Origin: Palleronia pontilimi
Lineage (GTDB): Bacteria; Pseudomonadota; Alphaproteobacteria; Rhodobacterales; Rhodobacteraceae
Length of the DNA stretch: 64,000 nucleotides
Reading direction: 5' to 3'
Assembly (NCBI RefSeq): GCF_016412875.1
Contig: NZ_JAEKPD010000005.1
Span: 62,001-126,000, forward strand
The stretch's first letter is position 1; each line of letters starts with the position of its first letter. The notes under the pieces are model-generated. The model ran no database searches. It saw only the letters and a list, made by a program, of their open reading frames with translations, and was not told the DNA's origin. Of this stretch, positions 41,873-50,809 are shown in pieces. The position numbers were made by a program, and so were the translations under genes.

Positions 41873-43366
41873 ATGAACGAGATCTCGCGGTTCGCGGAAC
41901 ACGGCGAAAAGGCCGACGACGCCGCGGCGCTTCTGCCGCACAATATCGACGCCGAGCAACAGCTCCTGGGCGCGATCCTGACCAACAACGACGTCTACGA
42001 CCGGGTCGCGTCGGTCATCAACGAGACGCATTTCTACGATCCGATCCACGCGCGGATCTTCGAAATCGCCTCGGCCCGGATCGCCAAGAACCAGGTCGCA
42101 AGCCCCGTATCGCTGAAGTCGTTCCTGGAAGGCGAGCCCGGCATGGCCGAGCTGGGCGGTCCGCAATACCTGGTGCGTCTCGCGGGGGCCGCGATCTCCA
42201 GCTACGCCGCGCGCGATTACGCGCAGGTGATCTATGACCTGGCGATCCGCCGCAAGCTGATCCAGCTGGGCCGCGACATCTCGGACAAGGCCGCGAAGGT
42301 CGACGTGTCCTGCGAGCCGAAGGAGCAGATCGTCGATGCCGAGCAGGCGCTCTACAAGCTGGGCGAGGCCGGGCAATCGGGCCAGGGCTTCCAGTCCTTC
42401 CTGCGCGCCGTCACCGACGCGGTGAACGTCGCCAACGCCGCCTACCAGCGCGAAGGCGGGCTGGCCGGCGTCAGCACCGGGCTGGTGGATCTCGACAAGA
42501 AGCTGGGCGGTCTGCACAAGTCCGACCTGCTGATCCTTGCCGGGCGTCCCTCCATGGGCAAGACGTCGCTGGCCACCAATGTCGCGTTCAACATCGCCAA
42601 GGCCTACAAGAAGGGCATCCGCCCGGACGGCGCCGAAGGCACCGTCGATGGCGGCGTGGTGGGCTTCTTTTCACTGGAAATGAGCGCCGAGCAGCTGGCC
42701 GCGCGGATCCTGTCCGAGGCCAGCGAGGTGCCGAGCGAACAGATCCGCCGCGGCGACATGAACGAGGGCGAATTCCGCCGCTTCGTCGAAGCCGCAAAGT
42801 CGCTGGAAGCCTGCCCGCTTTACATCGATGACACCCCCGCCCTGCCGATCAGCCAGCTGGCCGCGCGCGCCCGCAGGCTCAAGCGCGAGCACGGGCTGGA
42901 CGTCCTGGTGGTGGACTACCTGCAGCTGATCAAGGGCACCGGCAAGAACGACAACCGCGTGAACGAGATTTCCGAGATCAGCCAGGGCCTGAAGGCCATC
43001 GCCAAGGAACTGGACATCCCCGTGGTTGCGCTGTCGCAGCTCAGCCGCCAGGTGGAAAGCCGCGAGGACAAGCGCCCGCAGCTTTCCGACCTGCGCGAAT
43101 CGGGCTCGATCGAGCAGGACGCGGACGTGGTGATGTTCGTGTTCCGCGAAGAATACTACAAGGAACGCGAAAAGCCCGGCGATCACGAGCTGGAAAAGAT
43201 GGCGACCTGGCAGGACGAGATGGAGCGCCTGCATGGCAAGGCCGAGGTCATCATCGGCAAGCAGCGTCACGGCCCCATCGGATCGGTCGACCTGAGCTTC
43301 GAGGGCCGCTTCACCCGCTTCGGCAACCTGGTGCAGCCCTGGCAGCAGGGCGGCGGCGATCTCTAG
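41873..43366 (+). CDS. dnaB: Replicative DNA helicase
   Basis: 497 residues. The N-terminal DnaB domain starts LPHNIDAEQQLLGAIL. The RecA-like motor has Walker A AGRPSMGKTSLA near residue 223, Walker B LDVLVVDYLQLI near residue 343, VVALSQLSRQVESR near residue 385, and the arginine-finger region VIIGKQRHGPIG near residue 463. It unwinds DNA at the replication fork. The 225-bp gap upstream contains short inverted repeats but no gene. Confidence 0.96.
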   Translation: MNEISRFAEHGEKADDAAALLPHNIDAEQQLLGAILTNNDVYDRVASVINETHFYDPIHARIFEIASARIAKNQVASPVSLKSFLEGEPGMAELGGPQYLVRLAGAAISSYAARDYAQVIYDLAIRRKLIQLGRDISDKAAKVDVSCEPKEQIVDAEQALYKLGEAGQSGQGFQSFLRAVTDAVNVANAAYQREGGLAGVSTGLVDLDKKLGGLHKSDLLILAGRPSMGKTSLATNVAFNIAKAYKKGIRPDGAEGTVDGGVVGFFSLEMSAEQLAARILSEASEVPSEQIRRGDMNEGEFRRFVEAAKSLEACPLYIDDTPALPISQLAARARRLKREHGLDVLVVDYLQLIKGTGKNDNRVNEISEISQGLKAIAKELDIPVVALSQLSRQVESREDKRPQLSDLRESGSIEQDADVVMFVFREEYYKEREKPGDHELEKMATWQDEMERLHGKAEVIIGKQRHGPIGSVDLSFEGRFTRFGNLVQPWQQGGGDL

Positions 43367-43417
43367 GCCACGCCGTCGTGACTGGACACGGGGCCAGCGC
43401 CTTGGTTCCCTAGAGGC

Positions 43418-44206
43418 ATGCGCTGTCTTCTGATCCTCTTCCTGACGCTCTGGGCCCCGATGGTGCCCGCGCAAACCAACGAAGTGGATCTCGAACTTCT
43501 GCTGCTGGTGGACGTGTCGCGCTCGATGTCGCCGCGCGAGCTGGAAATCCAGCGGCGCGGCTACGCCGAGGCGCTGAGCGATCCCGAGGTGATCGACGCC
43601 ATCCTGAACGGACTGACGGGACGCATCGCGCTGTCCTACGTGGAATGGGCGGGCGCGGATTCCATCCGCCCCGTCGTGGACTGGACGATCATCGACAGCG
43701 CAGCCGACGCGCGCGCCTTCGCGGGCGCCATCGACGCCACGTTCCGCAATTCCATGCGGCGCACGTCGATCTCGGGCGCGCTCGGCTACGGGATAAACAC
43801 CCTGAACGAAAACGACATCGACGGGCTGCGGCGGGTGATCGACATCTCGGGTGACGGGCCCAACAACCACGGTGGCGACGTGCGCATCGCGCGCGACAGG
43901 GCGGTGGCCGCCGGGATCGTGGTGAACGGTCTGCCGCTGATGACGCGCGACGGGATCGGGACGCGCTGGCATCTGGAAAATCTCGACGACTACTATCGTG
44001 CCTGCGTGATCGGCGGGCCCGGTGCCTTCGTCCTTCCGGTGCTGTCCTGGGTGGAATTCGCTCCCGCCATCAAGCGCAAGCTCATCCTGGAAATCGCGGG
44101 CGACACGCCGCGGCTCTGGCAGGCGCAGGCCATCCTGCCGGACGCCTATGATTGCCTGATCGGCGAGAAGATCTGGCGTCGGAACCGCGTTTACGAGTTG
44201 CCGTGA
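43418..44206 (+). CDS. DUF1194 (VWA-like) exported protein
   Basis: 262 residues with a signal peptide (MRCLLILFLTLWAPMVPAQT). A VWA-type domain follows, with the metal site LLLVDVSRSMSP near residue 29 and later DISGDGPNNHGG near residue 145. This is the DUF1194 family, periplasmic or secreted proteins of unknown function in alphaproteobacteria. A metal-dependent ligand-binding role is a guess from the fold. It sits 51 bp after dnaB. Confidence 0.88.
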   Translation: MRCLLILFLTLWAPMVPAQTNEVDLELLLLVDVSRSMSPRELEIQRRGYAEALSDPEVIDAILNGLTGRIALSYVEWAGADSIRPVVDWTIIDSAADARAFAGAIDATFRNSMRRTSISGALGYGINTLNENDIDGLRRVIDISGDGPNNHGGDVRIARDRAVAAGIVVNGLPLMTRDGIGTRWHLENLDDYYRACVIGGPGAFVLPVLSWVEFAPAIKRKLILEIAGDTPRLWQAQAILPDAYDCLIGEKIWRRNRVYELP

Positions 44207-44452
44207 ACCGCTTATCACCGGTCCGACACATGCGGTTGCGAAGATGCGGGACTTGGCGGTCCACCAGGCAGAAGGGCTATCGTGGCGTACGGCGTGCTGC
44301 GCTGGTACGTTCGAACGGCGTTCCACACCGACTCGCACCGGGCCCGCATTCTGGTTTAGCCCTGAAAACAACGGCGTCCCGCCACCGCGGGCCACCAAGA
44401 GCAGCACCCCGATGAAGGGCGTCGGACAAAGCGAAACTCCGGAGAAGCGGGC

Positions 44453-45490
44453 ATGGCGCAGGCACATTTGAAAATCGACCTCGAGGCGCTGGCCGCCAAC
44501 TGGCGCGCGCTGGACAAGCTTTCGGCCGACACCGTCGAAACCGGCGCCGTGGTAAAGGCCGATGGCTACGGGCTGGGCGTGGCGCGCGTGGCGCGGGCGC
44601 TGGCGGATGCGGGCGCGCGGCAATTCTACGTGGCGCAGGCCGAAGAAGGTGTCAGCTTGCGCGACGCTTTGGGCGAAGGCCCTGAGATCTTCGTCTTCTC
44701 GGGCCACATGGCGGGCGATTCCGACATGCTGCGCGATGCGCGGCTGATCCCGCTGCTGAATTCCATCGAACAGATGACGCGCCATTTCGAAACGCTGCCG
44801 GGCCATGCCTTCGGCGTCCAGATCGACAGCGGCATGAACCGGCTGGGGCTGGAGCCTGCCGAATGGGCCGCCGCCCGTGGCATCGTCATTCCGCAGGGGC
44901 CGCGCATGGTCATGAGCCACCTGGCCTGCGCCGACGAGCCCGATGACGCCATGAACGCCCGGCAATTGGCCGCTTTCCGCGAAATGACCCAAGGGCTCGA
45001 CACCACGCTGTCGCTGTCGGCCACCGGCGGCATCCTGCTGGGCGCCGACTACCATTTCGACGCCACCCGTCCCGGCATCGGCCTTTACGGCGGGCTGCCC
45101 TTCGCCGATGCGCAGCCCGTGGCGTATCTGAACGCGCCGGTGATCCAGATCCGCGATGTGGCGGCTGGCGAGACGGTCGGCTACGGCGCCGCCTGGCTGG
45201 CCGACCAGGCCGCGCGCGTGGCGACCGTCCAGGCGGGCTATGCCGACGGGCTTATCCGGGCCATGGGCGACAACGCGGTCGTGTTCGCCGACGACACCCC
45301 CTGCCCGCTGGCCGGTCGTGTGTCGATGGACATGCTGACGGTGGATGTGACCCATCTCGACACGGCGCCGGACACCCTGCAGCTGCTCGGCGCGCAGCAG
45401 GGCATCGACGACCTGGCGGATGCGGCAGGCACGATCGGCTACGAAATCCTGACCTCGCTCGGCGCGCGCTACCGGCGCGAATACTCCTGA
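44453..45490 (+). CDS. alr: Alanine racemase
   Basis: 345 residues. The PLP lysine is in [10 protein letters not shown] near residue 35 and the second catalytic base, tyrosine, in [11 protein letters not shown] near residue 260. [15 protein letters not shown] near residue 121 and RPGIGLYGG near residue 205 complete the active site. It makes D-alanine for peptidoglycan, supplying the Ddl ligase encoded at 58553. The 246 bp before it (44207-44452) hold nothing I can assign. Confidence 0.94.
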   Translation: MAQAHLKIDLEALAANWRALDKLSADTVETGAVVKADGYGLGVARVARALADAGARQFYVAQAEEGVSLRDALGEGPEIFVFSGHMAGDSDMLRDARLIPLLNSIEQMTRHFETLPGHAFGVQIDSGMNRLGLEPAEWAAARGIVIPQGPRMVMSHLACADEPDDAMNARQLAAFREMTQGLDTTLSLSATGGILLGADYHFDATRPGIGLYGGLPFADAQPVAYLNAPVIQIRDVAAGETVGYGAAWLADQAARVATVQAGYADGLIRAMGDNAVVFADDTPCPLAGRVSMDMLTVDVTHLDTAPDTLQLLGAQQGIDDLADAAGTIGYEILTSLGARYRREYS

Positions 45491-45711
45491 TCAGCCACGA
45501 TTGCGCAACAATCGGGCCGATCTAGTCGCATTGTTTTCCGCTGGCGGGTCACACGCGGTTTTCCCCGTCACATCCAGTGTCGGGTGGGGAGCCGCTCGTG
45601 CGACTCGCGTCGATTTGATGCTGAAAACCTTGCTCAAAAAAAAGATATTGACCGCGGTCAACGACGACATGCGCGCACTTCTGTCAAACTCGAGACTCGA
45701 GACAGAGAGTG

Positions 45712-45753
45712 AAAAAGCCCGCAATAGCCCCGAATTTCGTGCCCATTGCGGGC
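45712..45753 (-). terminator. Intrinsic terminator on the minus strand with no gene before it
   Basis: Read on the minus strand, GCCCGCAAT (45753-45745) pairs perfectly with ATTGCGGGC (45725-45717) and is followed by TTTTTC (45716-45711). The loop contains a further CGAA/TTCG stem. No minus-strand coding gene lies upstream within the gap, so it may end a small RNA. Confidence 0.65.
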
Positions 45754-45822
45754 CGCGGAGCACACAGTCCTGACGAAAAATTAATTGCCGGAACCAACGC
45801 TTCGCAAAAAACTTAAACACGG

Positions 45823-45844
45823 TAAGCGAAAAATCGCTTATACT
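45823..45844 (+). promoter_or_regulatory. Promoter -10 with overlapping palindrome before the 45867 gene
   Basis: TAAGCGA-AAAA-TCGCTTA (45823-45840) is a perfect 7-bp inverted repeat whose right end runs into TATACT (45839-45844), a good -10 element. A clear -35 is not visible. A protein bound to the palindrome would block this promoter. Confidence 0.5.
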
Positions 45845-45866
45845 GTGTAATTGGGGGAAAGAATCG

Positions 45867-46643
45867 ATGTCGACCAAAGCAAAGACCTTTCGTCGCACGT
45901 TGGCCGCACAGGTGCAGTGGGTGGCCTCCAGCCTCGTCGCGGTTGCCGCGCTGGCGCTTGGTCTTGCGACGCTCGCGGGTGTGCTGGGCTATCTTCCCGT
46001 CCTGACCCTGCCGCTGCAATTCGGCGACACGATCTATCCGCAAGCGGGGCTGGCGATCCAGGTCGGCCTTGCGATCTTCCTGCTCGCGGTCGTGGCCTGC
46101 CTGCCGTCCGGCCTGCGTGTCCTCGACCTCGAGCGGACCCACCGCGATTTCAGCATCACCATGTCCGACGTGGCCGAAGCCTATCGCATCTGCCATGCCG
46201 CCGACCGCCAGGGCGTCTTCACCCTGTCCGAGCAATTCGACGCCGTGAAAGAGCGGATCCTCTATCTGCGGCAGCATCCCGACCTCGGCAATCTCGAACC
46301 CGACGTGCTCGAAGCCGCGTCCGAGATGTCCTATGCCAGCCGTGACCTGGCCGAAACCTACAGCGACGAAAACGTCGCCCGCGCGCGCGGCTTCCTGGCC
46401 CATCGCCAGGAAGAGGCCGCGCTGTTCGAAGACCGGTTCGAGCGGGCGCTGAAGATCTGCCGCGACCTGCGCCGCCAGCGCGACGCCGTGGCGATGGACG
46501 GCGACATGATGGACAGCCGCATGTCCCAGCTCGAAGACGAGTTCGGCGACCTGCTGCGCGACCTGGGCTTCACCCGCTCGCGCACGGCGCACAACATCAT
46601 CGCGATGCCCGCCGCTGCGCACAAGGGCATGGCCGCCGAGTAA
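45867..46643 (+). CDS. Two-segment membrane protein with helical cytoplasmic domain, function unknown
   Basis: 258 residues. Membrane segments lie at about 17-45 (VASSLVAVAALALGLATLAG) and 62-88 (AGLAIQVGLAIFLLAVVACL). The remaining 170 residues are predicted helical and charged, with RQEEAALFEDRFERALKICR near residue 175. Relatives in Rhodobacterales are often called DNA repair proteins, probably because the gene sits just before radA; I see no repair domain. GGGGGAAAG precedes the ATG. Confidence 0.8.
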   Translation: MSTKAKTFRRTLAAQVQWVASSLVAVAALALGLATLAGVLGYLPVLTLPLQFGDTIYPQAGLAIQVGLAIFLLAVVACLPSGLRVLDLERTHRDFSITMSDVAEAYRICHAADRQGVFTLSEQFDAVKERILYLRQHPDLGNLEPDVLEAASEMSYASRDLAETYSDENVARARGFLAHRQEEAALFEDRFERALKICRDLRRQRDAVAMDGDMMDSRMSQLEDEFGDLLRDLGFTRSRTAHNIIAMPAAAHKGMAAE

Positions 46644-46679
46644 CCTTGCCCCCGCCGCCCCCAAGGGGCAGAAGGGCGC

Positions 46680-48044
46680 ATGGCCAAAACCCCGTCCTTT
46701 CACTGCACCGCCTGCGGCGCCAGCTATACCAAGTGGTCCGGCCGCTGCGACGCCTGCGGCGCGTGGAACACCATCGTGGAAGACGCGGGCCTGTCCACCG
46801 GGCCCGCGTCGAAATCGCTGGGCAACAAGCGCGGACGCGGCATGGCGCTTACGGATCTTGCCGCCGAAGAAGCCCCGCCGCCGCGCACCCGGTCGGGCAT
46901 GGGCGAGCTTGACCGCGTGCTGGGCGGCGGGCTGGTGCCCGCATCGGCCGTCCTTGTGGGCGGCGATCCGGGCATCGGCAAATCCACCCTTCTGCTGCAG
47001 GCCGCCGCCGCCTTCGCGGGATCGGGGCTGAAGGTGATCTACGTCTCCGGCGAAGAGGCCAGCGCCCAGGTGCGGATGCGGGCCCAGCGGCTGGGTCTGG
47101 GCAAGGCCGACGTCCAACTGGCCGCCGAGACCAACCTGCGCGAGATCCTGACCACGCTCGAGGCCGAGAAACCCGCGCTGGCCATCATCGATTCGATCCA
47201 GACCATGTGGGCCGACAACGTGGACAGCGCGCCGGGCTCGGTCAGCCAGGTCCGCGCCGCGGCGCACGAGCTCACGACCTTCGCCAAGCGCCACGGAATA
47301 TCGGTCGTTCTGGTGGGTCACGTCACCAAGGAAGGCCAGATCGCGGGCCCCCGCGTGGTCGAGCACATGGTGGACACCGTGCTTTATTTCGAAGGCGAGC
47401 GCGGCCACCAGTTCCGCATCCTGCGCGCGGTCAAGAACCGCTTCGGCCCCGCCGACGAGATCGGCGTCTTCGAGATGACCGGCGGCGGTCTGGCCGAGGT
47501 CGCCAACCCCAGTGCGCTGTTTCTGGGCGACCACGAACGTCCCAGCGCGGGCAGTGCGGTCTTCGCGGGCATCGAGGGCTCGCGCCCTGTTCTGTGCGAG
47601 ATCCAGGCGCTGGTGGCCCCCACGCCCCACGCCCAGCCGCGCCGGTCGGCCGTGGGCTGGGACACCGGGCGGCTGGCGATGATCCTGGCGGTGCTGGAAG
47701 CGCGCTGCGCCATCCCCTTCGCGGGGCTGGACGTGTATCTTAACATCGCGGGCGGGCTGCGCGTACGTGAACCGGCCGCAGACCTGGCCGTGGCGCTCGC
47801 GCTTCTGAGCGCCCGCGAAGACGTCGCCCTGCCGCCGCAATCGGTGGTTTTCGGCGAGATCAGCCTGTCTGGCGCGCTGCGTCCGGCCGGTCAGACGGAA
47901 AACAGGTTGAAAGAGGCCGCGAAACTTGGTTTTTCGACCGCAATCGCGCCCGTCTCCACCAAGCGGATGGCCAAGAGCGGGATGGCCCTGAAAAGCTATC
48001 CCGACCTGGCCGGATTGGTGGGCGACATGTTCGGCGCCGGATAA
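46680..48044 (+). CDS. radA: DNA repair protein RadA
   Basis: 454 residues. A four-cysteine zinc finger (CTACG and CDACG) lies in the first 30 residues. The RecA-like ATPase has Walker A GGDPGIGKSTLLLQ near residue 97, and the RadA-specific KNRFG motif lies near residue 255. The C-terminal Lon-protease-like domain has VYLNIAGGLRVREPAADLAV. RadA promotes branch migration of recombination intermediates. It starts 36 bp after the membrane-protein gene and is followed closely by cvpA. Confidence 0.95.
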   Translation: MAKTPSFHCTACGASYTKWSGRCDACGAWNTIVEDAGLSTGPASKSLGNKRGRGMALTDLAAEEAPPPRTRSGMGELDRVLGGGLVPASAVLVGGDPGIGKSTLLLQAAAAFAGSGLKVIYVSGEEASAQVRMRAQRLGLGKADVQLAAETNLREILTTLEAEKPALAIIDSIQTMWADNVDSAPGSVSQVRAAAHELTTFAKRHGISVVLVGHVTKEGQIAGPRVVEHMVDTVLYFEGERGHQFRILRAVKNRFGPADEIGVFEMTGGGLAEVANPSALFLGDHERPSAGSAVFAGIEGSRPVLCEIQALVAPTPHAQPRRSAVGWDTGRLAMILAVLEARCAIPFAGLDVYLNIAGGLRVREPAADLAVALALLSAREDVALPPQSVVFGEISLSGALRPAGQTENRLKEAAKLGFSTAIAPVSTKRMAKSGMALKSYPDLAGLVGDMFGAG

Positions 48045-48056
48045 GGATCGGATCCC

Positions 48057-48614
48057 ATGGAAGGTTTCACTCTCATCGACGGCATCGTGGCCGCCGTCAT
48101 CGTCGTCTCGGCGATCCTGGCCTATAGCCGCGGTTTCGTGCGCGAAGCGATGGCCATCGTCGGCTGGATCGTCGCGGCCATCGCGGCCTTCGTACTGGCC
48201 CCCATGGCCCAGCCCCTTGTCAGGGAGCTGCCGGTGCTCGGCGATTTCGTCGGCGACTCGTGCGAGTTGTCGATCATCGCCGCCTTCGCGATCGTTTTCG
48301 CGATCGCGCTGGTCATCGCGTCGATCTTCACCCCGCTTCTGTCCGGCGCGGTGCGCGAATCGGCCCTGGGCGGGGTCGACCAGGGGCTGGGCTTCCTGTT
48401 CGGCGTGGCACGCGGCGTGCTTCTGGTCGCGGTCGCTATGATCGTCTACGACCGCGTGGTCGCCACGGAGTCCATTCCCATGGTCGACGATAGCCGCACC
48501 GCCAAGATCTTCGCCCGCTCGCAAGGCGACCTGGACCAGGCGATCCCCGACGACGCCCCGGGCTGGATCGTCGGCCAGTACGAGAACCTGGTCAGCGTCT
48601 GCGAGGGCGGCTGA
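48057..48614 (+). CDS. cvpA: CvpA family membrane protein
   Basis: 185 residues with four hydrophobic segments. It starts FTLIDGIVAAVIVVSAILAY and has the family pattern SRGFVREAMAIVGWIVAAIA near residue 22. The last 40 residues are soluble and acidic. CvpA was found through colicin V production; its role in the envelope is not settled. As in many bacteria it lies upstream of purF, here with a LysE-type gene between. Confidence 0.88.
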   Translation: MEGFTLIDGIVAAVIVVSAILAYSRGFVREAMAIVGWIVAAIAAFVLAPMAQPLVRELPVLGDFVGDSCELSIIAAFAIVFAIALVIASIFTPLLSGAVRESALGGVDQGLGFLFGVARGVLLVAVAMIVYDRVVATESIPMVDDSRTAKIFARSQGDLDQAIPDDAPGWIVGQYENLVSVCEGG

Positions 48615-48633
48615 CCCCCGCCCGACCGCAAGG

Positions 48634-49227
48634 ATGAGCTTTGAGCTTTACCTGGCGCTTCTGGTCTTCGCGGTCGTTTCGACCGCGACGCCGGGGCCGA
48701 ACAACCTGATGCTGATGACCTCTGGCGCGAATTTCGGATTTCGCCGCACCATACCGCACATGCTGGGGATCACCTTCGGCTTCACGCTGATGATCGCGCT
48801 GGTGGGCCTGGGCATCATGCGCGTGTTCGACGCCTGGCCGCCCAGCTACACGATCCTGACGGCGCTGAGCGTGGTCTATCTGCTCTATCTTGCCTGGCGC
48901 ATCGCGACCGCCGCCGCCCCCGGCCAGGCCGAAGCCGGGGCGCGCCCCTTCTCGTTCCTGCAGGCCGCGGCGTTCCAGTGGGTGAACCCTAAGGCCTGGG
49001 CCATGGGTCTGAGCGCCGTGACGCTCTACGCCCCCGACCGCGCCACCCCGTCGGTCCTGATCGTCGCGGGCACTTTCGGCCTTGTGTCGCTTCCGCTGGT
49101 CTCGGCCTGGACCGCCATGGGACAGCAATTGCGGCGCGCCCTGACCAGCCTGATCCGGTTGCGCCTGTTCAATGGCGTCATGGCCACACTTCTGGTCCTG
49201 TCGATGCTGCCTGGCTTGATAAACTGA
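48634..49227 (+). CDS. LysE-family amino acid exporter
   Basis: 197 residues with six hydrophobic segments. The family motif TPGPNNLMLMTSGANFG lies near residue 20, and QWVNPKAWAMGLSAV near residue 115. LysE/RhtB proteins export amino acids or related small molecules; the substrate is unknown. It has a ribosome site just before ATG 48634 and lies 19 bp after cvpA, so the two are probably co-transcribed. Confidence 0.88.
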   Translation: MSFELYLALLVFAVVSTATPGPNNLMLMTSGANFGFRRTIPHMLGITFGFTLMIALVGLGIMRVFDAWPPSYTILTALSVVYLLYLAWRIATAAAPGQAEAGARPFSFLQAAAFQWVNPKAWAMGLSAVTLYAPDRATPSVLIVAGTFGLVSLPLVSAWTAMGQQLRRALTSLIRLRLFNGVMATLLVLSMLPGLIN

Positions 49228-49311
49228 CCCGGGATCGCGCCGAGGGGTGACAGTGGCGCCAAGCCGCCATACATACCCACCCATCTGCTGCCACAGAGTC
49301 GGGACCCAATC

Positions 49312-50808
49312 ATGCGCGCCCAACTGCCCCCTGCCCATCCGTTCGACACCAGCCACCTGCGCGATGCAGGGCTCGACGACAAGCTGCACGAGGAATGCGG
49401 CGTGTTCGGTGTGTCGGGCGTCGCCGATGCCGCGAATTTCGTGGCGCTCGGCCTGCACGCGCTGCAGCATCGCGGGCAAGAGGCCGGCGGCATCGTCGCC
49501 TATCACCCCGATCACGGCTTCACCTCGGCCCGGCGCTTCGGCTACGTGCGCGACAATTTCACCAAGCAATCGCTGATGGAAACGCTGCCCGGCGCGCTGG
49601 CCATCGGCCATGTCCGCTATTCCACCGCCGGATCCAAGGGCACATCGCAGATCCGCGACGTGCAGCCCTTCTTCGGTGAATTTTCCATGGGCGGTGCGGC
49701 GATCGCCCATAACGGCAACATCGTCAACGCGGACGCGCTGCGGCGCGAGCTGATCGGCGCGGGCAGCATCTTCCAGTCGGCCAGCGACAGCGAATGCATC
49801 ATCCACCTGATGGCGCGATCCCTGCAACGCCGCGTGCCCGAGCGGATGCAGGACGCGCTGCGCCGGGTGGAAGGCGCGTTTTCCATCGTCGCCATGACCC
49901 GCACCAAGCTGATCGGCGTGCGCGATCCGCTGGGTGTGCGGCCGCTGGTGCTGGGTCGGCTTGGCGACGGCTACGCGCTGGCCTCCGAGACCTGCGCGCT
50001 GGACATCTGCGGCGCCGAGTTCCTGCGCGAGATCGAGCCGGGCGAGATGGTCGTGATCGAGGATGGCGAGATCGCCAGCCACCGCCCCTTCGCCCCCCGC
50101 AAGCCGCGCTTCTGCATCTTCGAGCATGTCTATTTCTCGCGCCCCGACAGCATCCTGGGCGGTCGCTCGGTCTATGAAACCCGCCGCGATATCGGCGTCG
50201 AGCTCGCGCGCGAAGCGCCGGTCGACGCCGACCTGGTCTGCCCGGTGCCCGACTCGGGCACGCCCGCCGCGATCGGCTTCAGCCAGGAATCCGGCATCCC
50301 CTACGGCATGGGGATCATCCGCAACCAGTATATGGGCCGCACCTTCATCGAGCCGACCGAGCAGATCCGCAACATGGGCGTACGGCTGAAGCTGAACGTC
50401 AACCGCGCGCTCATCAGGGGCAAGCGGGTGGTCCTGGTGGACGACAGCGTGGTGCGCGGGACCACGTCGATCAAGATCCGCGAGATGATCCTGGATGCGG
50501 GCGCGAAGGAAGTGCATTTCCGCATCGCGTCGCCCCCCACCGCGTGGCCGTGCTTTTACGGCGTCGACACGCCCGAGCGGGAAAAGCTGCTGGCCGCCTC
50601 CATGTCCGAGGACGAGATGTGCCAGCATCTGGGCGTGGATTCGCTGCGCTTCATCTCGCTGGACGGGCTGTACCGCGCGGTGGGCGAAGCCGACGGCCGC
50701 GACGCCAAATCGCCACAATATTGCGATGCCTGCTTTTCGGGCGACTACCCGGTAACGCCGTCGGACCGGATCGAGCAGGGTTTCCAGATGAAGACCGCGG
50801 CCGAGTGA
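49312..50808 (+). CDS. purF: Amidophosphoribosyltransferase
   Basis: 498 residues. A 28-residue propeptide precedes the catalytic Cys29 (HEECGVFGV), which becomes the N-terminal nucleophile after cleavage. The glutaminase half has LQHRGQEAGG and SASDSECI. The PRPP site is VVLVDDSVVRGTTS near residue 370. Cysteines in RFCIFEHVYF, WPCFYG and YCDACFSG indicate the [4Fe-4S], B. subtilis-like type. It makes phosphoribosylamine, the first committed step of purine synthesis. It converges on recN with one base between stops. Confidence 0.96.
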   Translation: MRAQLPPAHPFDTSHLRDAGLDDKLHEECGVFGVSGVADAANFVALGLHALQHRGQEAGGIVAYHPDHGFTSARRFGYVRDNFTKQSLMETLPGALAIGHVRYSTAGSKGTSQIRDVQPFFGEFSMGGAAIAHNGNIVNADALRRELIGAGSIFQSASDSECIIHLMARSLQRRVPERMQDALRRVEGAFSIVAMTRTKLIGVRDPLGVRPLVLGRLGDGYALASETCALDICGAEFLREIEPGEMVVIEDGEIASHRPFAPRKPRFCIFEHVYFSRPDSILGGRSVYETRRDIGVELAREAPVDADLVCPVPDSGTPAAIGFSQESGIPYGMGIIRNQYMGRTFIEPTEQIRNMGVRLKLNVNRALIRGKRVVLVDDSVVRGTTSIKIREMILDAGAKEVHFRIASPPTAWPCFYGVDTPEREKLLAASMSEDEMCQHLGVDSLRFISLDGLYRAVGEADGRDAKSPQYCDACFSGDYPVTPSDRIEQGFQMKTAAE

Positions 50809-50809
50809 T

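Larger units (their letters stand above)
45491..45866. other. 376-bp structured non-coding region
   Basis: No gene is convincing here. It contains a small stem CGATTG-CGCAA-CAATCG (45498-45514) after alr, the 14-bp palindrome TTGACCGCGGTCAA (45648-45661), a minus-strand intrinsic terminator (45712-45753) and a promoter with an overlapping palindrome (45823-45844). It is visibly richer in A and T than its surroundings. An open frame of 90 codons (45501-45773) starts at TTG without a ribosome site and is not accepted. Confidence 0.6.

Noticed and set aside
45501-45773. Possible 90-codon gene after alr
   Set aside because: It starts at TTG with no ribosome site, overlaps the terminator stem and palindrome, and resembles no family I know.
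45867-46643. Naming this gene a DNA repair protein
   Set aside because: It shows two membrane segments and a helical tail but no nuclease, helicase or binding motif. The label probably comes from its position beside radA.
45813-48524. 900-codon open frame opposite the 45867 gene, radA and cvpA
   Set aside because: It is an antisense shadow; radA and cvpA are unmistakable on the other strand.
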